Assembly (NCBI RefSeq): GCF_018614875.1
Contig: NZ_JAGGNW010000009.1
Coordinates: 372,001 to 436,000, forward strand
Direction: 5' to 3'
DNA length: 64,000 nt
From: Variovorax paradoxus
Lineage (GTDB): Bacteria > Pseudomonadota > Gammaproteobacteria > Burkholderiales > Burkholderiaceae_C
Positions 19,482-31,218 of this stretch are shown piece by piece. The position numbers were made by a program, and so were the translations under genes. The first letter of the stretch is position 1; every line of letters begins with the position of its first letter. The notes beneath the pieces are model-generated. The model saw only the letters and a program-made list of their open reading frames with translations. It was not told the origin of the DNA and ran no database searches.

Positions 19482-20950
19482 AAGTCCTGATCGCGCGCCT
19501 CAACCACGAGACCAACACCTTCTCCCCGGTGCCCACGCCGCTCGCGGCCTTCGGGCCCGACGGCCCGACCTTCGGCGAGCAGGCGTACAGGGACAACAAG
19601 GGCATGCGCACCGCGATGTCGGCCTTCATCGACCTGGCCGAGCAGGCCGGCGCAACGCTGGTCACGCCGGTATCGGCCTCGGCCAATCCGAGCGGACCGG
19701 TCGATGCGCAGGCCTACACCACGCTGACGCAATGCATCGTCGATGCGGTGCCGGGCTGCGACGCCATCCTGCTCGACCTGCACGGCGCGATGGTGGCGCA
19801 GAACAGCATGGACGGCGAAGGCGACCTGCTCGTGCGGCTGCGCGCCGCGGCGCCCGGCGTGCCCATTGGCGTGGCGCTCGACCTGCACGCCAACGTCACG
19901 CCCGCGATGGTCGGCAATGCTGACGTGATCGTCGGCTTCAAGACCTATCCGCACATCGACATGTACGAGACGGGCGAGCATGCCGGCCGCCTCTTGTTCG
20001 ACCTGCTCGCGGGGCGCAGCAAGCCCGCCATGCGCTGGCACCAGCTGCCCCTGATGGCGCACACGCTGCGCAGCGCGTCGTTCACCGGCGCGATGCAACG
20101 GGCCATCGAGGCGGCGCGCGAAGCCGAGGCATCGGAATCGCTCGCGGTGTCGATCTTTGCCGGCTTCTCGCTGTCGGACATCGAGGCGCCCTGCATGAGC
20201 GTGGTGGTGGTCGATGCCGAAGCACCCGAGCGCGCGCAGGCCACGGCCGACCGGATCGCCATGCAGATGTGGAACGAGCGCGAGGCCTTCGTCTATCGCA
20301 GCGAACCGCTGGCCGAGTCGATCGCGCGGGCCAAAGCCCTGGCCGACGGCGCGACGCGCCCGGTGCTGCTGCTCGACCATGGCGACAACTGCATGTCGGG
20401 CGGCAGCTGCGACACCATGGATGTGCTGCAGGAAGCGCTGGCGCAGGGGCTCGACGGCATCGGCGTCGGTCCGCTCTGCGATCCCGAGGCGGTGGCCAAG
20501 CTGATTGCGGCGGGCGAGGGCGCCGAGGTGACGGTGGCGCTCGGCAACAAGGTGTCGCTGGAAGGCATCGGGCTCTTCAAGAAGCCCGTGACGCTGACCG
20601 GCACGGTGCGCACTGTCGGTAATGGCGAGTACGTGATCACCGGCCCCACCTACACCGGCCAGCGCAGCAGCATGGGCCGCACGGTGCTGTTCGACACCGG
20701 CGCGGCGCGCATCGTGGTGACCGAGCGCACGCAGGAGCCGTGGGACATCGGCGTGTTCGAATGCGCGGGGCTCGATCCGCGCAAGGAACGCTTCCTGCTG
20801 CTCAAGTCGCGCATGTACTGCCGGCCGGTGTTCGAGCCGATCTCGGCCGCACTGGTGGAGTGCGACAGCCCCGGCGTGACCAGTTCGGACTACAGCCTGT
20901 TTCCGTTTTCCAAGGTTCGCAGGCCGGTCTTTCCGCTCGACATGGCTTGA
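19478..20950 (+). CDS. M81-family (MlrC-like) metallopeptidase homologue
   Basis: 490 residues that match the DUF1485/MlrC protein family. The N-terminal domain carries LIARLNHETNTFSPVPT and ILLDLHGAMVAQ, and later GVALDLHANVT, likely metal-site segments; the C-terminal MlrC domain has LLLDHGDNCMSGGSCDT. MlrC takes part in breaking down microcystin-derived peptides in Sphingomonas, but most homologues have no assigned substrate. The tight coupling to an amidohydrolase and an uptake system suggests breakdown of an imported amide or peptide-like compound. Last gene of the operon. Confidence 0.85.
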   Translation: MKVLIARLNHETNTFSPVPTPLAAFGPDGPTFGEQAYRDNKGMRTAMSAFIDLAEQAGATLVTPVSASANPSGPVDAQAYTTLTQCIVDAVPGCDAILLDLHGAMVAQNSMDGEGDLLVRLRAAAPGVPIGVALDLHANVTPAMVGNADVIVGFKTYPHIDMYETGEHAGRLLFDLLAGRSKPAMRWHQLPLMAHTLRSASFTGAMQRAIEAAREAEASESLAVSIFAGFSLSDIEAPCMSVVVVDAEAPERAQATADRIAMQMWNEREAFVYRSEPLAESIARAKALADGATRPVLLLDHGDNCMSGGSCDTMDVLQEALAQGLDGIGVGPLCDPEAVAKLIAAGEGAEVTVALGNKVSLEGIGLFKKPVTLTGTVRTVGNGEYVITGPTYTGQRSSMGRTVLFDTGAARIVVTERTQEPWDIGVFECAGLDPRKERFLLLKSRMYCRPVFEPISAALVECDSPGVTSSDYSLFPFSKVRRPVFPLDMA

Positions 20951-20968
20951 CCCGCGTGGGTTGACCTA

Positions 20969-20990
20969 CCTATGCAAGACATTGCATAGG
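20969..20990. promoter_or_regulatory. Perfect palindrome upstream of tupBCA, candidate operator
   Basis: CCTATGCAA-GACA-TTGCATAGG is a 9-bp perfect inverted repeat, 54 bases before the tupB start. A TTGACC hexamer at 20961-20966 could be a -35 box, which would place the palindrome over the promoter, as expected for a repressor site. A metal-oxyanion sensor such as the ModE-like protein at 7817-8923 is a candidate ligand. Confidence 0.6.
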
Positions 20991-21043
20991 CAATTCGAGG
21001 TACCCCCCGATACTGCGGCGCTTCCACCCATGAAGCCCACCGC

Positions 21044-21811
21044 ATGAACACCTTTGCACAGAGCGCCGTCGCGGCCTGGCAGCTGCTGGTGTCCGGCGAT
21101 CCGGTGTTGCTGGCCATCGTCGGTCGGTCGCTCGCGGTCAGCGCCAGCGCCTGCATGCTGGCCTGCGGCCTGGGCCTGCTGCTGGGGGCATGGCTGGGCG
21201 TGGCGCGTTTCGGCGGCCGCGCCGCGCTGCTCACGCTGCTGAACACCCTGCTGGCGCTGCCGTCGGTGGTGGTCGGGCTCGTCATCTATCTGCTGCTGTC
21301 GCGCTCCGGCCCGCTCGGCTTCCTCGGCTGGCTGTTTTCGTTCAAGGCCATGGTGCTGGCGCAGACGGTGCTGGTTCTGCCGGTGGTGACGGCGCTCACG
21401 CGCCAGGCCATCGAGGACGCAGAGCGCGCGCATGGTGAACAGCTCAGCTCGCTGGGCGCCAGGCCGCTGGTGCGGGCGCTGCTGCTGGTGTGGGACGAGC
21501 GCTATGCGCTGCTCACGGTGCTGATCGCCGCGTTCGGCCGCGCGGTATCGGAAGTGGGCGCGGTGATGGTGGTGGGCGGCAACATCGACGGCTTCACGCG
21601 CGTGATGACCACCGCCATCGCGCTCGAAACCAGCAAGGGCGACCTGCCGCTGGCGCTGGCCCTGGGCATCGTTCTGCTGGGCGTGGTGCTGGTGCTCAAC
21701 CTCGCGATTGCCGCCGTGCGGGGCTGGCGCGAGCGCATCGACGGCGGGGGCGGCGAAGGCGGCGAAGGCAGCGGTAGGGCGACCTGGTGGCGGCCGGAGG
21801 CGCGGCCGTGA
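21044..21811 (+). CDS. tupB: Tungstate ABC transporter permease
   Basis: 255-residue inner-membrane permease related to molybdate/sulfate/tungstate permeases, with the EAA-type cytoplasmic loop around LGARPLVRALLLVWDERYALL and six hydrophobic segments. It is the first gene of a tupB-tupC-tupA operon in which each start codon overlaps the previous stop. The C-terminal tail is Gly-rich and polar (about residues 232-255), beyond the conserved domain. Tungstate specificity is assigned through the TupA binding protein. Confidence 0.9.
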   Translation: MNTFAQSAVAAWQLLVSGDPVLLAIVGRSLAVSASACMLACGLGLLLGAWLGVARFGGRAALLTLLNTLLALPSVVVGLVIYLLLSRSGPLGFLGWLFSFKAMVLAQTVLVLPVVTALTRQAIEDAERAHGEQLSSLGARPLVRALLLVWDERYALLTVLIAAFGRAVSEVGAVMVVGGNIDGFTRVMTTAIALETSKGDLPLALALGIVLLGVVLVLNLAIAAVRGWRERIDGGGGEGGEGSGRATWWRPEARP

Positions 21812-22527
21812 ACGAACACGCGCAGCTCGCGAGCGTGGATGCCACCGTCTTCGCGCTCTATGGCGTCGACGTTCGCCTGGGGCGCGTGGCGGCGCTGCAG
21901 GGCGCGACGCTGACCATTGCGGCCGGCGAGCGCGTGGCGCTCATCGGCGCCAACGGCAGCGGCAAGACCACGCTGCTGCGTTTGCTGCACGGCCTGGTGC
22001 CGCATGCGGCGGGGAGCTTCACCAGCGCCGCACCGCGTCGCCACCAGGCCATGCTGTTCCAGCGTCCGCACATGCTGCGCGCCTCGGTGGTGGTCAACGT
22101 GGCCATGGCGCTGTGGCTGCGCGGCATGCGCTGGCGCGAAGCCCGCCGCGCCGCCATTCCGGCACTGGCGCGCGTGGGCCTGGAAGACCTGGCCGACCGC
22201 AACGCCCGCGCCTTGTCCGGTGGCCAGCAGCAGCGGGTGGCGCTGGCGCGTGCCTGGGCGCTGCATCCGGCGGTGCTGCTGCTCGACGAGCCCACGGCCA
22301 GCCTCGACCCGACCGCCAAGCGCGAGGTCGAAGCGCTCATCGCCGAAGCCGCCGCCGGCCGCACGCTGGTGTTCGCGAGCCACAACCTCGGGCAGGTCAA
22401 GCGACTGGCCAGCCGCGTGGTCTATCTCGAGCACGGCCGCGTGCTGGCCGATCTGCCCGTCCACGATTTCTTTCACGGGCCTCTACCGGAAGAGGCCCGC
22501 CTGTTCGTCAAAGGAGAGTTGGCATGA
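21808..22527 (+). CDS. tupC: Tungstate ABC transporter ATPase
   Basis: 239-residue ATPase. Walker A is GANGSGKTTLL, the signature is ALSGGQQQRVALARA and Walker B is VLLLDEPTASLD. The GTG at 21808 overlaps the tupB stop and has GGAGG 8 bases upstream, so it is preferred over an upstream in-frame GTG. It lacks the C-terminal TOBE domain of ModC, as TupC proteins do. Confidence 0.9.
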   Translation: MNEHAQLASVDATVFALYGVDVRLGRVAALQGATLTIAAGERVALIGANGSGKTTLLRLLHGLVPHAAGSFTSAAPRRHQAMLFQRPHMLRASVVVNVAMALWLRGMRWREARRAAIPALARVGLEDLADRNARALSGGQQQRVALARAWALHPAVLLLDEPTASLDPTAKREVEALIAEAAAGRTLVFASHNLGQVKRLASRVVYLEHGRVLADLPVHDFFHGPLPEEARLFVKGELA

Positions 22528-23384
22528 ACCTGTTCCTCAAGCAGCAGCGCGCAAGCGCAGGCATCCGCGCTTCGCTGGCCGTTGCGGTCTTCGTCATAGC
22601 AGCCGGCGCCGCGCGCGCCGAGACCATCACCATGGCCTCGACCACGTCTACCGAGCAGTCGGGCCTGTTCTCGCACCTGCTGCCGGCCTTCAGGAAGGCC
22701 AGCGGCATCGACGTCAAGGTGGTGGCGGTGGGCACCGGCCAGGCCATCGACATGGCCAAGCGCGGCGATGCCGACGTGCTGTTCGTGCACGACACCGCGG
22801 CCGAGGAGAAGTTCGTGGCCGAGGGCTTCAGCGCCAGGCGCTATCCGGTGATGTACAACGACTTCGTGCTGGTGGGCCCGCAGGCCGACCCGGTCGTCGC
22901 GAAGGGCGGCGACATCGTCGGCGCACTCAGGAAGATCGCGGCCGCCAATGCGCCTTTCGTGTCGCGCGGCGACAAGAGCGGCACCGACGCGGCCGAGCGC
23001 CGCCTCTGGACGCAGACCGGCGTGGCCGAAGCGGCGCAGCCGGTGCCCAACGAGCGCAAGGGCGCGGGCTACAAGGAATGCGGCTGCGGCATGGGGCCGG
23101 CGCTGAACATCGCGGCCTCGTCCGGCGCCTATGTGCTGGCCGACCGCGGCACCTGGCTCAGCTTCAAGAACCGCGACGGCCTGGCGGTGCTGGTCGAGGG
23201 CGACAAGCGGCTGTTCAACCAGTACGGCGTGATGGTGGTGAGCCCGGCGAAATTCCCCTTGCTCAACAGCCAGGGCGCGCAGAAGTTCGTCGATTGGGTG
23301 ATCTCGCCGGCCGGGCAGCAAACCATCGCGGCCTACAAGATCGGCGGCGAGCAGCTGTTCTTTCCCAACGCATCGGCAAACTGA
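22524..23384 (+). CDS. tupA: Tungstate-binding periplasmic protein
   Basis: 286 residues with a Sec signal peptide (cleavage near ARAET). Immediately after it comes ASTTSTEQSG (residues 38-47), the TTS-type oxyanion-binding motif that distinguishes TupA from ModA. A Cys pair (ECGCGMG) lies near the middle. GGAGAG precedes the ATG, which overlaps the tupC stop. Delivers tungstate, and perhaps molybdate, to TupBC; the product would matter to molybdenum or tungsten enzymes such as the cox-type hydroxylase encoded nearby. Confidence 0.93.
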   Translation: MNLFLKQQRASAGIRASLAVAVFVIAAGAARAETITMASTTSTEQSGLFSHLLPAFRKASGIDVKVVAVGTGQAIDMAKRGDADVLFVHDTAAEEKFVAEGFSARRYPVMYNDFVLVGPQADPVVAKGGDIVGALRKIAAANAPFVSRGDKSGTDAAERRLWTQTGVAEAAQPVPNERKGAGYKECGCGMGPALNIAASSGAYVLADRGTWLSFKNRDGLAVLVEGDKRLFNQYGVMVVSPAKFPLLNSQGAQKFVDWVISPAGQQTIAAYKIGGEQLFFPNASAN

Positions 23385-23399
23385 GCCGCGCTTCATTCC

Positions 23400-23416
23400 A
23401 TGACCTGCGAGGTCAT
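23400..23416. promoter_or_regulatory. Perfect inverted repeat between tupA and the NTF2-like gene
   Basis: ATGACCT-GCG-AGGTCAT, 15 bases after the tupA stop and 79 bases before the next start. With no T-run it is more like an operator for the downstream gene than a terminator, but no regulator is adjacent. Confidence 0.4.
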
Positions 23417-23494
23417 CGACGCCGCGCGCAGCCGGCGCGACCATTCCTTCACCCCGCGATGTTGCGGGTCGAACCCTCGAAAGGAATCGCCGTC

Positions 23495-23872
23495 ATGAAC
23501 ACCGCCGCACACGATGCCGCCGCCATTGCCCAACGCTACATCGCGGTCTGGAACGAAACCGATGCCGCGCGCCGCGCCCAGCTGATCGAAGCCGGCTGGA
23601 CCGCCGATGCGCACTATGCCGATCCGATGGCACAGGCCAGCGGCCGCGAGCAGATCGGTGCGCTGATCGGTGCCGTGCACCAGCGCTATCCGGGATTCCG
23701 CTTCAACCTGTTCGGCAAGGCCGAGGCGCATGGCGACAATCTGCGCTTCTCGTGGACCCTGGGGCCGAGCGGGGCTGAAGACCTGATTCAGGGAACCGAC
23801 TTCGCCCGGCTCGATGCCGGCAGGCTGCAGTCCGTTACCGGTTTCCTCGACAAGGTGCCGGTCGGGGCCTGA
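23495..23872 (+). CDS. SnoaL/NTF2-like small protein
   Basis: 125 residues with the start of a SnoaL-like cone fold (AIAQRYIAVWNETDAARRAQLIEAGWTADAHYADP in shortened view) and a later QGTDFARLDAGRLQSVTGFLD strand pair. Proteins of this fold bind or isomerise small hydrophobic molecules, and many have no known role. AAAGGA is present 12 bases before the ATG. It converges with the GAF-Fis regulator gene, with only 7 bases between the stops. No function can be assigned. Confidence 0.75.
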   Translation: MNTAAHDAAAIAQRYIAVWNETDAARRAQLIEAGWTADAHYADPMAQASGREQIGALIGAVHQRYPGFRFNLFGKAEAHGDNLRFSWTLGPSGAEDLIQGTDFARLDAGRLQSVTGFLDKVPVGA

Positions 23873-23879
23873 ACAGGCT

Positions 23880-25016
23880 TCAGTCCGCGGAGCCGGAAGC
23901 ACGGCCGCGCCAGAGCTTGCGGTAGACCGTGGCGCGACTGATGCCGAGGGTGCGCGCGGCTTCGGCCACGTTGCCTCGGGCATCGGTCACGGCCTTGCGG
24001 ATGAGGGCGGTTTCGACGTCGCGCAGCCGCGGCCGGGCTTCGGGCACCGCGCCCGGCGAACTCTTGCCGCCGCGCTGGGGCCGGACCTGGACGCGCAGGC
24101 CCGACCAGAGCGGCACCTCGAGCACGGTGTCGCCGCGCCGGGCCGCATCGAACAGCATCTCCAGCGGCAGCGCGAACAGGTCGTTGCAGTGCAGCGCATG
24201 CTGGCTGCGTGCCAGGGGCTGGTGCAGCATCTGCCGCGCCGCGGCATTGGCGCCCGCGACGGTGCCGCCGGCGTCGATGCACAGCAGCCCTTCGGTGGCT
24301 TCGCCGTGCGGGCAGCCCGGCCATGAGAGATGCAGCCGCAGCTCGCAAGGCTGGTTCAGTACCAGCATGTTCTCGATGCTGCGCGCCGACAGCGTGGCCA
24401 GGTGCCGCAGCTCCGGCCGCTCCACCGTCTGCACGCCTGTCAGGTCGAGCATGCCGATGCAGTCGCCCTGCGGGCCGAAGAGCGGCGCCCCGGCGCAGCT
24501 GTAGACGCTGGTGTCCTCGAAGAAGTGTTCGCCGCGGTGCAGCCACACCGATTCCTGCTCCGCCAGCGCGGTGCTGATGGCGCTGGTGCCGACCGCGCGC
24601 TCCGACAAGTCGACCCCCACACGGGCGATGTTGCGGGCATAGCGGCTGGCGGTGTCGGTGCCGTCGGGCAGCGGGCCCACGTCGACCACGATGCCCTCGG
24701 CATCGGTCAGCACGGCGAAATAGCGCGTGTCGGCAATGGCACGGGACAGCCGCTCGATCACCGGCCGGGCCGCCGACACCAGCGCCCGGTTGCGCTCGGC
24801 CACGTCGCGCACGGCCGACTTGCCCACCGGTTCGAAGGCGACCCGCTGCTGCGGCTGGCGCCCCGCTTCCATGCAGCGCTCCCAGGAACGGACGATCCAT
24901 GGCTCGATGCGCGCGCTGCCCCGCGAGCGGGAGGCTTCGCCATGGATGAGCTCCCGGCGGGCCTGCGCAATGGCAGCGGAACGTTCGGGAAGGGGCGCAA
25001 CGATGGAGGCGGACAT
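23880..25016 (-). CDS. GAF-Fis transcriptional regulator lacking the AAA+ domain
   Basis: 378 residues. The N-terminal region resembles AcoR-type regulators (SWERCMEAGRQPQ), followed by a GAF-like sensor (about 75-210, with VGTSAISTALAEQESVWLHRGEHFF) and a C-terminal Fis-type helix-turn-helix (GNVAEAARTLGISRATVYRKL). The central sigma-54-interacting AAA+ ATPase of full AcoR-like proteins is absent: between GAF and Fis there is only a short PAS-like segment. It therefore cannot act as a classical sigma-54 activator. It is divergent from the cox-type operon and is its likely regulator. Confidence 0.86.
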   Translation of the reverse strand: MSASIVAPLPERSAAIAQARRELIHGEASRSRGSARIEPWIVRSWERCMEAGRQPQQRVAFEPVGKSAVRDVAERNRALVSAARPVIERLSRAIADTRYFAVLTDAEGIVVDVGPLPDGTDTASRYARNIARVGVDLSERAVGTSAISTALAEQESVWLHRGEHFFEDTSVYSCAGAPLFGPQGDCIGMLDLTGVQTVERPELRHLATLSARSIENMLVLNQPCELRLHLSWPGCPHGEATEGLLCIDAGGTVAGANAAARQMLHQPLARSQHALHCNDLFALPLEMLFDAARRGDTVLEVPLWSGLRVQVRPQRGGKSSPGAVPEARPRLRDVETALIRKAVTDARGNVAEAARTLGISRATVYRKLWRGRASGSAD

Positions 25017-25055
25017 CGGGATCGGTTCGCTCGGGTGGGGCGTCTTTTTTTTTGG

Positions 25056-25075
25056 AACTTGCCGGGCCGCAAGTT
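25056..25075. promoter_or_regulatory. Perfect palindrome in the cox divergent promoter region
   Basis: AACTTGC-CGGGCC-GCAAGTT lies 39 bases before the regulator start and 125 bases before coxS. A 7-bp perfect repeat with a 6-bp spacer suits a dimeric Fis-type DNA-binding domain, so it is a candidate site for the GAF-Fis protein. Confidence 0.55.
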
Positions 25076-25200
25076 GTTTCATTTTGAGAATTTCGTGCGC
25101 ACCGCGCAAGCAGCGAGGGTTTTGCCTAGGATAGTGCACCGGGCCGGCATCCAAGATGCCCTTTGCTGAACCAGCCATCACCTTCAACGGAGACAGCCAA

Positions 25201-25698
<498 letters not shown>

Positions 25699-25711
25699 AG
25701 GGAGCAACATC

Positions 25712-28162
<2,451 letters not shown>

Positions 28163-28182
28163 ACACAGAAGGAAATCACACC

Positions 28183-28974
28183 ATGTACGCCTTCACACTC
28201 GAACGACCGGCCACCGTGGCCGATGCCGTCAAGCTCGTTGCCGCCGGCGCCAAGCCGCTGGCCGGCGGCCAGACGCTGCTCGCCTCCATGAAGCTCAGGC
28301 TGTCGGCGCCCGAGCAACTCGTGGACCTGGGCGACATCAAGGAGCTCACCGGCATCAGGAAAGACGGCAACACGATCACCATCGGTGCGATGTCGCGTCA
28401 CCTCGACGTGGCCAACAACGCCGACGTGAAAGCCGCCTTCCCCGCGCTCGCCGATTTGGCTTCGCGCATCGGCGACCGGCAGGTGCGCGCGATGGGCACC
28501 ATCGGCGGCTCGGTGGCCAACAACGACCCCGCCGCCTGCTATCCCAGCGCGGTGCTCGGATCGGGTGCGACGGTCATCACCTCGAAGCGCGAGATCGCGG
28601 CAGACGATTTCTTCCTCGGGCTGTTCACCACGGCGCTGGAAGAGGACGAGCTGATCACCGCGATCCGCTTTCCGATTCCAAAGCGCGCCGTGTACGAGAA
28701 GCTGCGCCAGAAGGCATCGAACTTTCCGCTCGTCGGCGTGTTCCTTGCGCAGTTCGACAACGGCGTGCGGGTGGCCGTGACCGGCGCGGGCAATGGCGTG
28801 TTCCGCCACGCGGGGCTCGAAGATGCGCTCAACAAGAGCTTCACGGCGGCAGCTGCCGCGGCCGTGAAGATCGACGCGGGCGAACTCAACAGCGACCTGC
28901 ATTCCTCGGCGGCCTACCGTGCCAACCTGATCAGCGTGCTCACGCAGCGCGCCGTCACCAAGGCGCTGGGCTGA
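28183..28974 (+). CDS. coxM: Molybdenum hydroxylase FAD-binding medium subunit
   Basis: 263-residue FAD subunit of the same enzyme. The two flavin-binding motifs are AGGQTLL (residues 27-33) and, about 70 residues later, TIGGSVANNDPA. It follows coxL by 20 bases with AGAAGGA as ribosome-binding site. Passes electrons from the iron-sulfur subunit to an acceptor, probably a quinone. Confidence 0.94.
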   Translation: MYAFTLERPATVADAVKLVAAGAKPLAGGQTLLASMKLRLSAPEQLVDLGDIKELTGIRKDGNTITIGAMSRHLDVANNADVKAAFPALADLASRIGDRQVRAMGTIGGSVANNDPAACYPSAVLGSGATVITSKREIAADDFFLGLFTTALEEDELITAIRFPIPKRAVYEKLRQKASNFPLVGVFLAQFDNGVRVAVTGAGNGVFRHAGLEDALNKSFTAAAAAAVKIDAGELNSDLHSSAAYRANLISVLTQRAVTKALG

Positions 28975-29044
28975 ACGAGACAGCGCCGCCATCGCTCGCA
29001 GGCCGGAAGGCGCGACACCCCCGCGTCTTCCGCTACGCTTCGCC

Positions 29045-29947
29045 ATGATCTTCCCGACCATCGATTCCCTCTCCGAAGGTTTGATGCAGGCCGGCTACTT
29101 TGCCGACCGCCGGCTGGCCACGGCCGTGTTCCTCGCGCTCAGGCTGCAGCGTCCGTTGCTGCTCGAGGGCGAGCCCGGCGTCGGCAAGACCGAACTGGCC
29201 AAGGCGCTGTCGAAGGCGCTGAACCGCGAGCTGCTGCGGCTGCAGTGCTACGACGGGCTGGAGCAGCGCGAAGCGCTCTACGAGTGGAACTACGCCGCAC
29301 AGCTGCTGCACATGCGTGCGGCCGAAGCGACAGGCGCGGCGCGCGATGTCGAAGCCGAGGTCTACCAGCCGCACTACCTGATCCGCCGTCCGCTGCTGCA
29401 GGCCCTGCAGACGCCCGCACCCGGTGCCGTGCTGCTGATCGACGAAGTCGATCGCGCCGACGAACCCTTCGAGGCCTTCCTGCTCGAATACCTGGGCGAG
29501 TACCAGGTCAGCATTCCCGAGCTTGGCACCGTGCGCGCGGTGGTGCCGCCGGTCACCATCCTCACGAGCAACCGCACGCGCGAGCTCAACGACGCGGTCA
29601 AGCGGCGCTGTCTCTACCACTGGCTCGACTATCCCGAGCGCGAACGCGAACTCGCCATCGTGCGCGCCCAGGTGCCGCAGGCCGGCGAGAAGCTGTCGGC
29701 CCAGGTGGCCGCGTTTGTCGCGCGGCTGCGCGACGCGCCCTTCGTCAACGCCTTCCAGCGCGCGCCCGGCATCGCCGAGAGCGTCGAGTGGGCGAGGGCA
29801 TTGATCGCGCTCGACACGGTCGAGCTCGACCCCGAGGTCGTGGTCGATACCGCCGGCATCCTGTTCAAGCAGCGCGACGACGTGGCGGCGCTCACGCACG
29901 AGCTGGCATCGGACCTGCTGAAACCCGAGGAGCCGGTCGCGCCCTGA
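29045..29947 (+). CDS. coxD: MoxR-family AAA+ ATPase, CoxD-like
   Basis: 300-residue AAA+ ATPase with Walker A GEPGVGKTEL and Walker B LLIDEVDRADE, and a LTSNRTRELNDAVKRRC sensor segment. CoxD-type MoxR proteins act with the VWA protein CoxE in post-translational maturation of the molybdenum-copper site in form I CO dehydrogenase; a related chaperone role is likely here although no copper ligand exists in the large subunit. The ATG follows TACGCT by five bases without a ribosome-binding site, one of several such arrangements in this window. Confidence 0.92.
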   Translation: MIFPTIDSLSEGLMQAGYFADRRLATAVFLALRLQRPLLLEGEPGVGKTELAKALSKALNRELLRLQCYDGLEQREALYEWNYAAQLLHMRAAEATGAARDVEAEVYQPHYLIRRPLLQALQTPAPGAVLLIDEVDRADEPFEAFLLEYLGEYQVSIPELGTVRAVVPPVTILTSNRTRELNDAVKRRCLYHWLDYPERERELAIVRAQVPQAGEKLSAQVAAFVARLRDAPFVNAFQRAPGIAESVEWARALIALDTVELDPEVVVDTAGILFKQRDDVAALTHELASDLLKPEEPVAP

Positions 29948-29974
29948 GCGCGGCCGAAGGTCGAGGCCGCCCGC

Positions 29975-31189
29975 ATGACCGGCATCCAGCAACTCGGCGA
30001 CGTACGCAGCGGCAAGCTGGCCGGCAACATCACGGCCTTTGGCCGCGCGCTGCGCCGCGCCGGTGTCCGCACCGATGCCATGCGCATTGCGCTGGCCGCC
30101 GAAGCAGCCGCGCTGGTGGGCGTGGAAAGCAGGCTCGACCTGAGTGCCGCCATGGAAGCCGTCATGGTGAGCCGCGAGCAGGACCGCATGGTGTTCCGCG
30201 AGCTCTTCGACGCCTGGTTCCGCGACCCTGAACTTGCCAACAAGCTGCTCGCGCAGATGCTGCCGAGCGCCGAAGGCAAGGCCGAGCCCTCGAAGCGGCG
30301 CCCGCGTGTGCGCGAGGCTCTCGCTGCACCGCGCGATCCCGCCAGGCCGGCCCCGGTTGCCAAGCCCGACAAGGAGATCGAGTTCGATGCCGCCATGACA
30401 TCGAGCGACCGGCAGCGCCTGCAGCATGCCGACTTCAATGCGCTGGGCGCGTCCGAGTACCAACTGGTGGAACGGCTCGCGCGCGATCTCAGCCTGCCGG
30501 TTCCTTCCCTCCCGTCGCGCCGGCTGCGCGCGGCCAACGACGCCGGCCGGCAGCATGCGCGCATGCATTGGCCCGGCGTGCTGCACGAGGCTGCGCGAAC
30601 CGGCGGCGAATTGCTGCGCCTGCCGCGGCTGGCCCGGCGCGAGCAGCCCTTGCCGTTGCTGGTATTGGTCGACGTGTCGGGCTCGATGGAACGCTATGCG
30701 CGGCTGCTGCTGGCTTTCCTGCACGCGGCCACGCGGCGGGCCGGGCGGCGCGACGTGTTCGCCTTCGGCACTCGCTTGACCGACCTCACGCCGGCCTTCC
30801 GGCTGGCCGACACCGATGCCATGCTGGCGGCCGCCGGTCTCGCCATCGACGATTTCGCGGGCGGCACGCGGCTCGGCAGTTCGCTGGCCGAGCTTCGGCG
30901 TTTTCATGCCCGCCGCCTGACCGGCCGCCGCACGCTGGTGCTGGTGATCAGCGATGGGCTCGACACCGGCGAGCCGGCGCTGCTGGACAACGAACTGCTC
31001 TGGCTCAAGCGCCACTCGCGCCGCCTGCTGTGGCTCAACCCGCTGCTGCGCTTCGAGGGCTACGCCCCTTTGGCGCGTGGGGCCGGCGTGCTGCACCGGC
31101 ATGCGGATGCGATGCTGGCGGTCCACAATCTCGGTGCCCTCGAACAACTGGCCGCCAGCCTTGCCGCCCTGATGCGGTCCGGCCGCTAG
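29975..31189 (+). CDS. coxE: VWA domain protein, CoxE-like
   Basis: 404 residues with a C-terminal von Willebrand factor A domain. The metal-ion-dependent adhesion site is VDVSGSMERY (DxSxS). Works with MoxR-type ATPases in assembly of cofactor-containing enzymes. It begins 27 bases after coxD and ends 29 bases before coxG. The N-terminal 200 residues form a helical region often found in CoxE. Confidence 0.9.
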   Translation: MTGIQQLGDVRSGKLAGNITAFGRALRRAGVRTDAMRIALAAEAAALVGVESRLDLSAAMEAVMVSREQDRMVFRELFDAWFRDPELANKLLAQMLPSAEGKAEPSKRRPRVREALAAPRDPARPAPVAKPDKEIEFDAAMTSSDRQRLQHADFNALGASEYQLVERLARDLSLPVPSLPSRRLRAANDAGRQHARMHWPGVLHEAARTGGELLRLPRLARREQPLPLLVLVDVSGSMERYARLLLAFLHAATRRAGRRDVFAFGTRLTDLTPAFRLADTDAMLAAAGLAIDDFAGGTRLGSSLAELRRFHARRLTGRRTLVLVISDGLDTGEPALLDNELLWLKRHSRRLLWLNPLLRFEGYAPLARGAGVLHRHADAMLAVHNLGALEQLAASLAALMRSGR

Positions 31190-31218
31190 GGCTCACAGAA
31201 GGAAAAAGGAAACCCACC

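Noticed and set aside
25054-25067. Sigma-54 promoter (GG-N10-GC) before coxS
   Set aside because: Only the GG and GC pairs match, the flanking bases do not fit, and the adjacent regulator lacks the sigma-54 ATPase domain.
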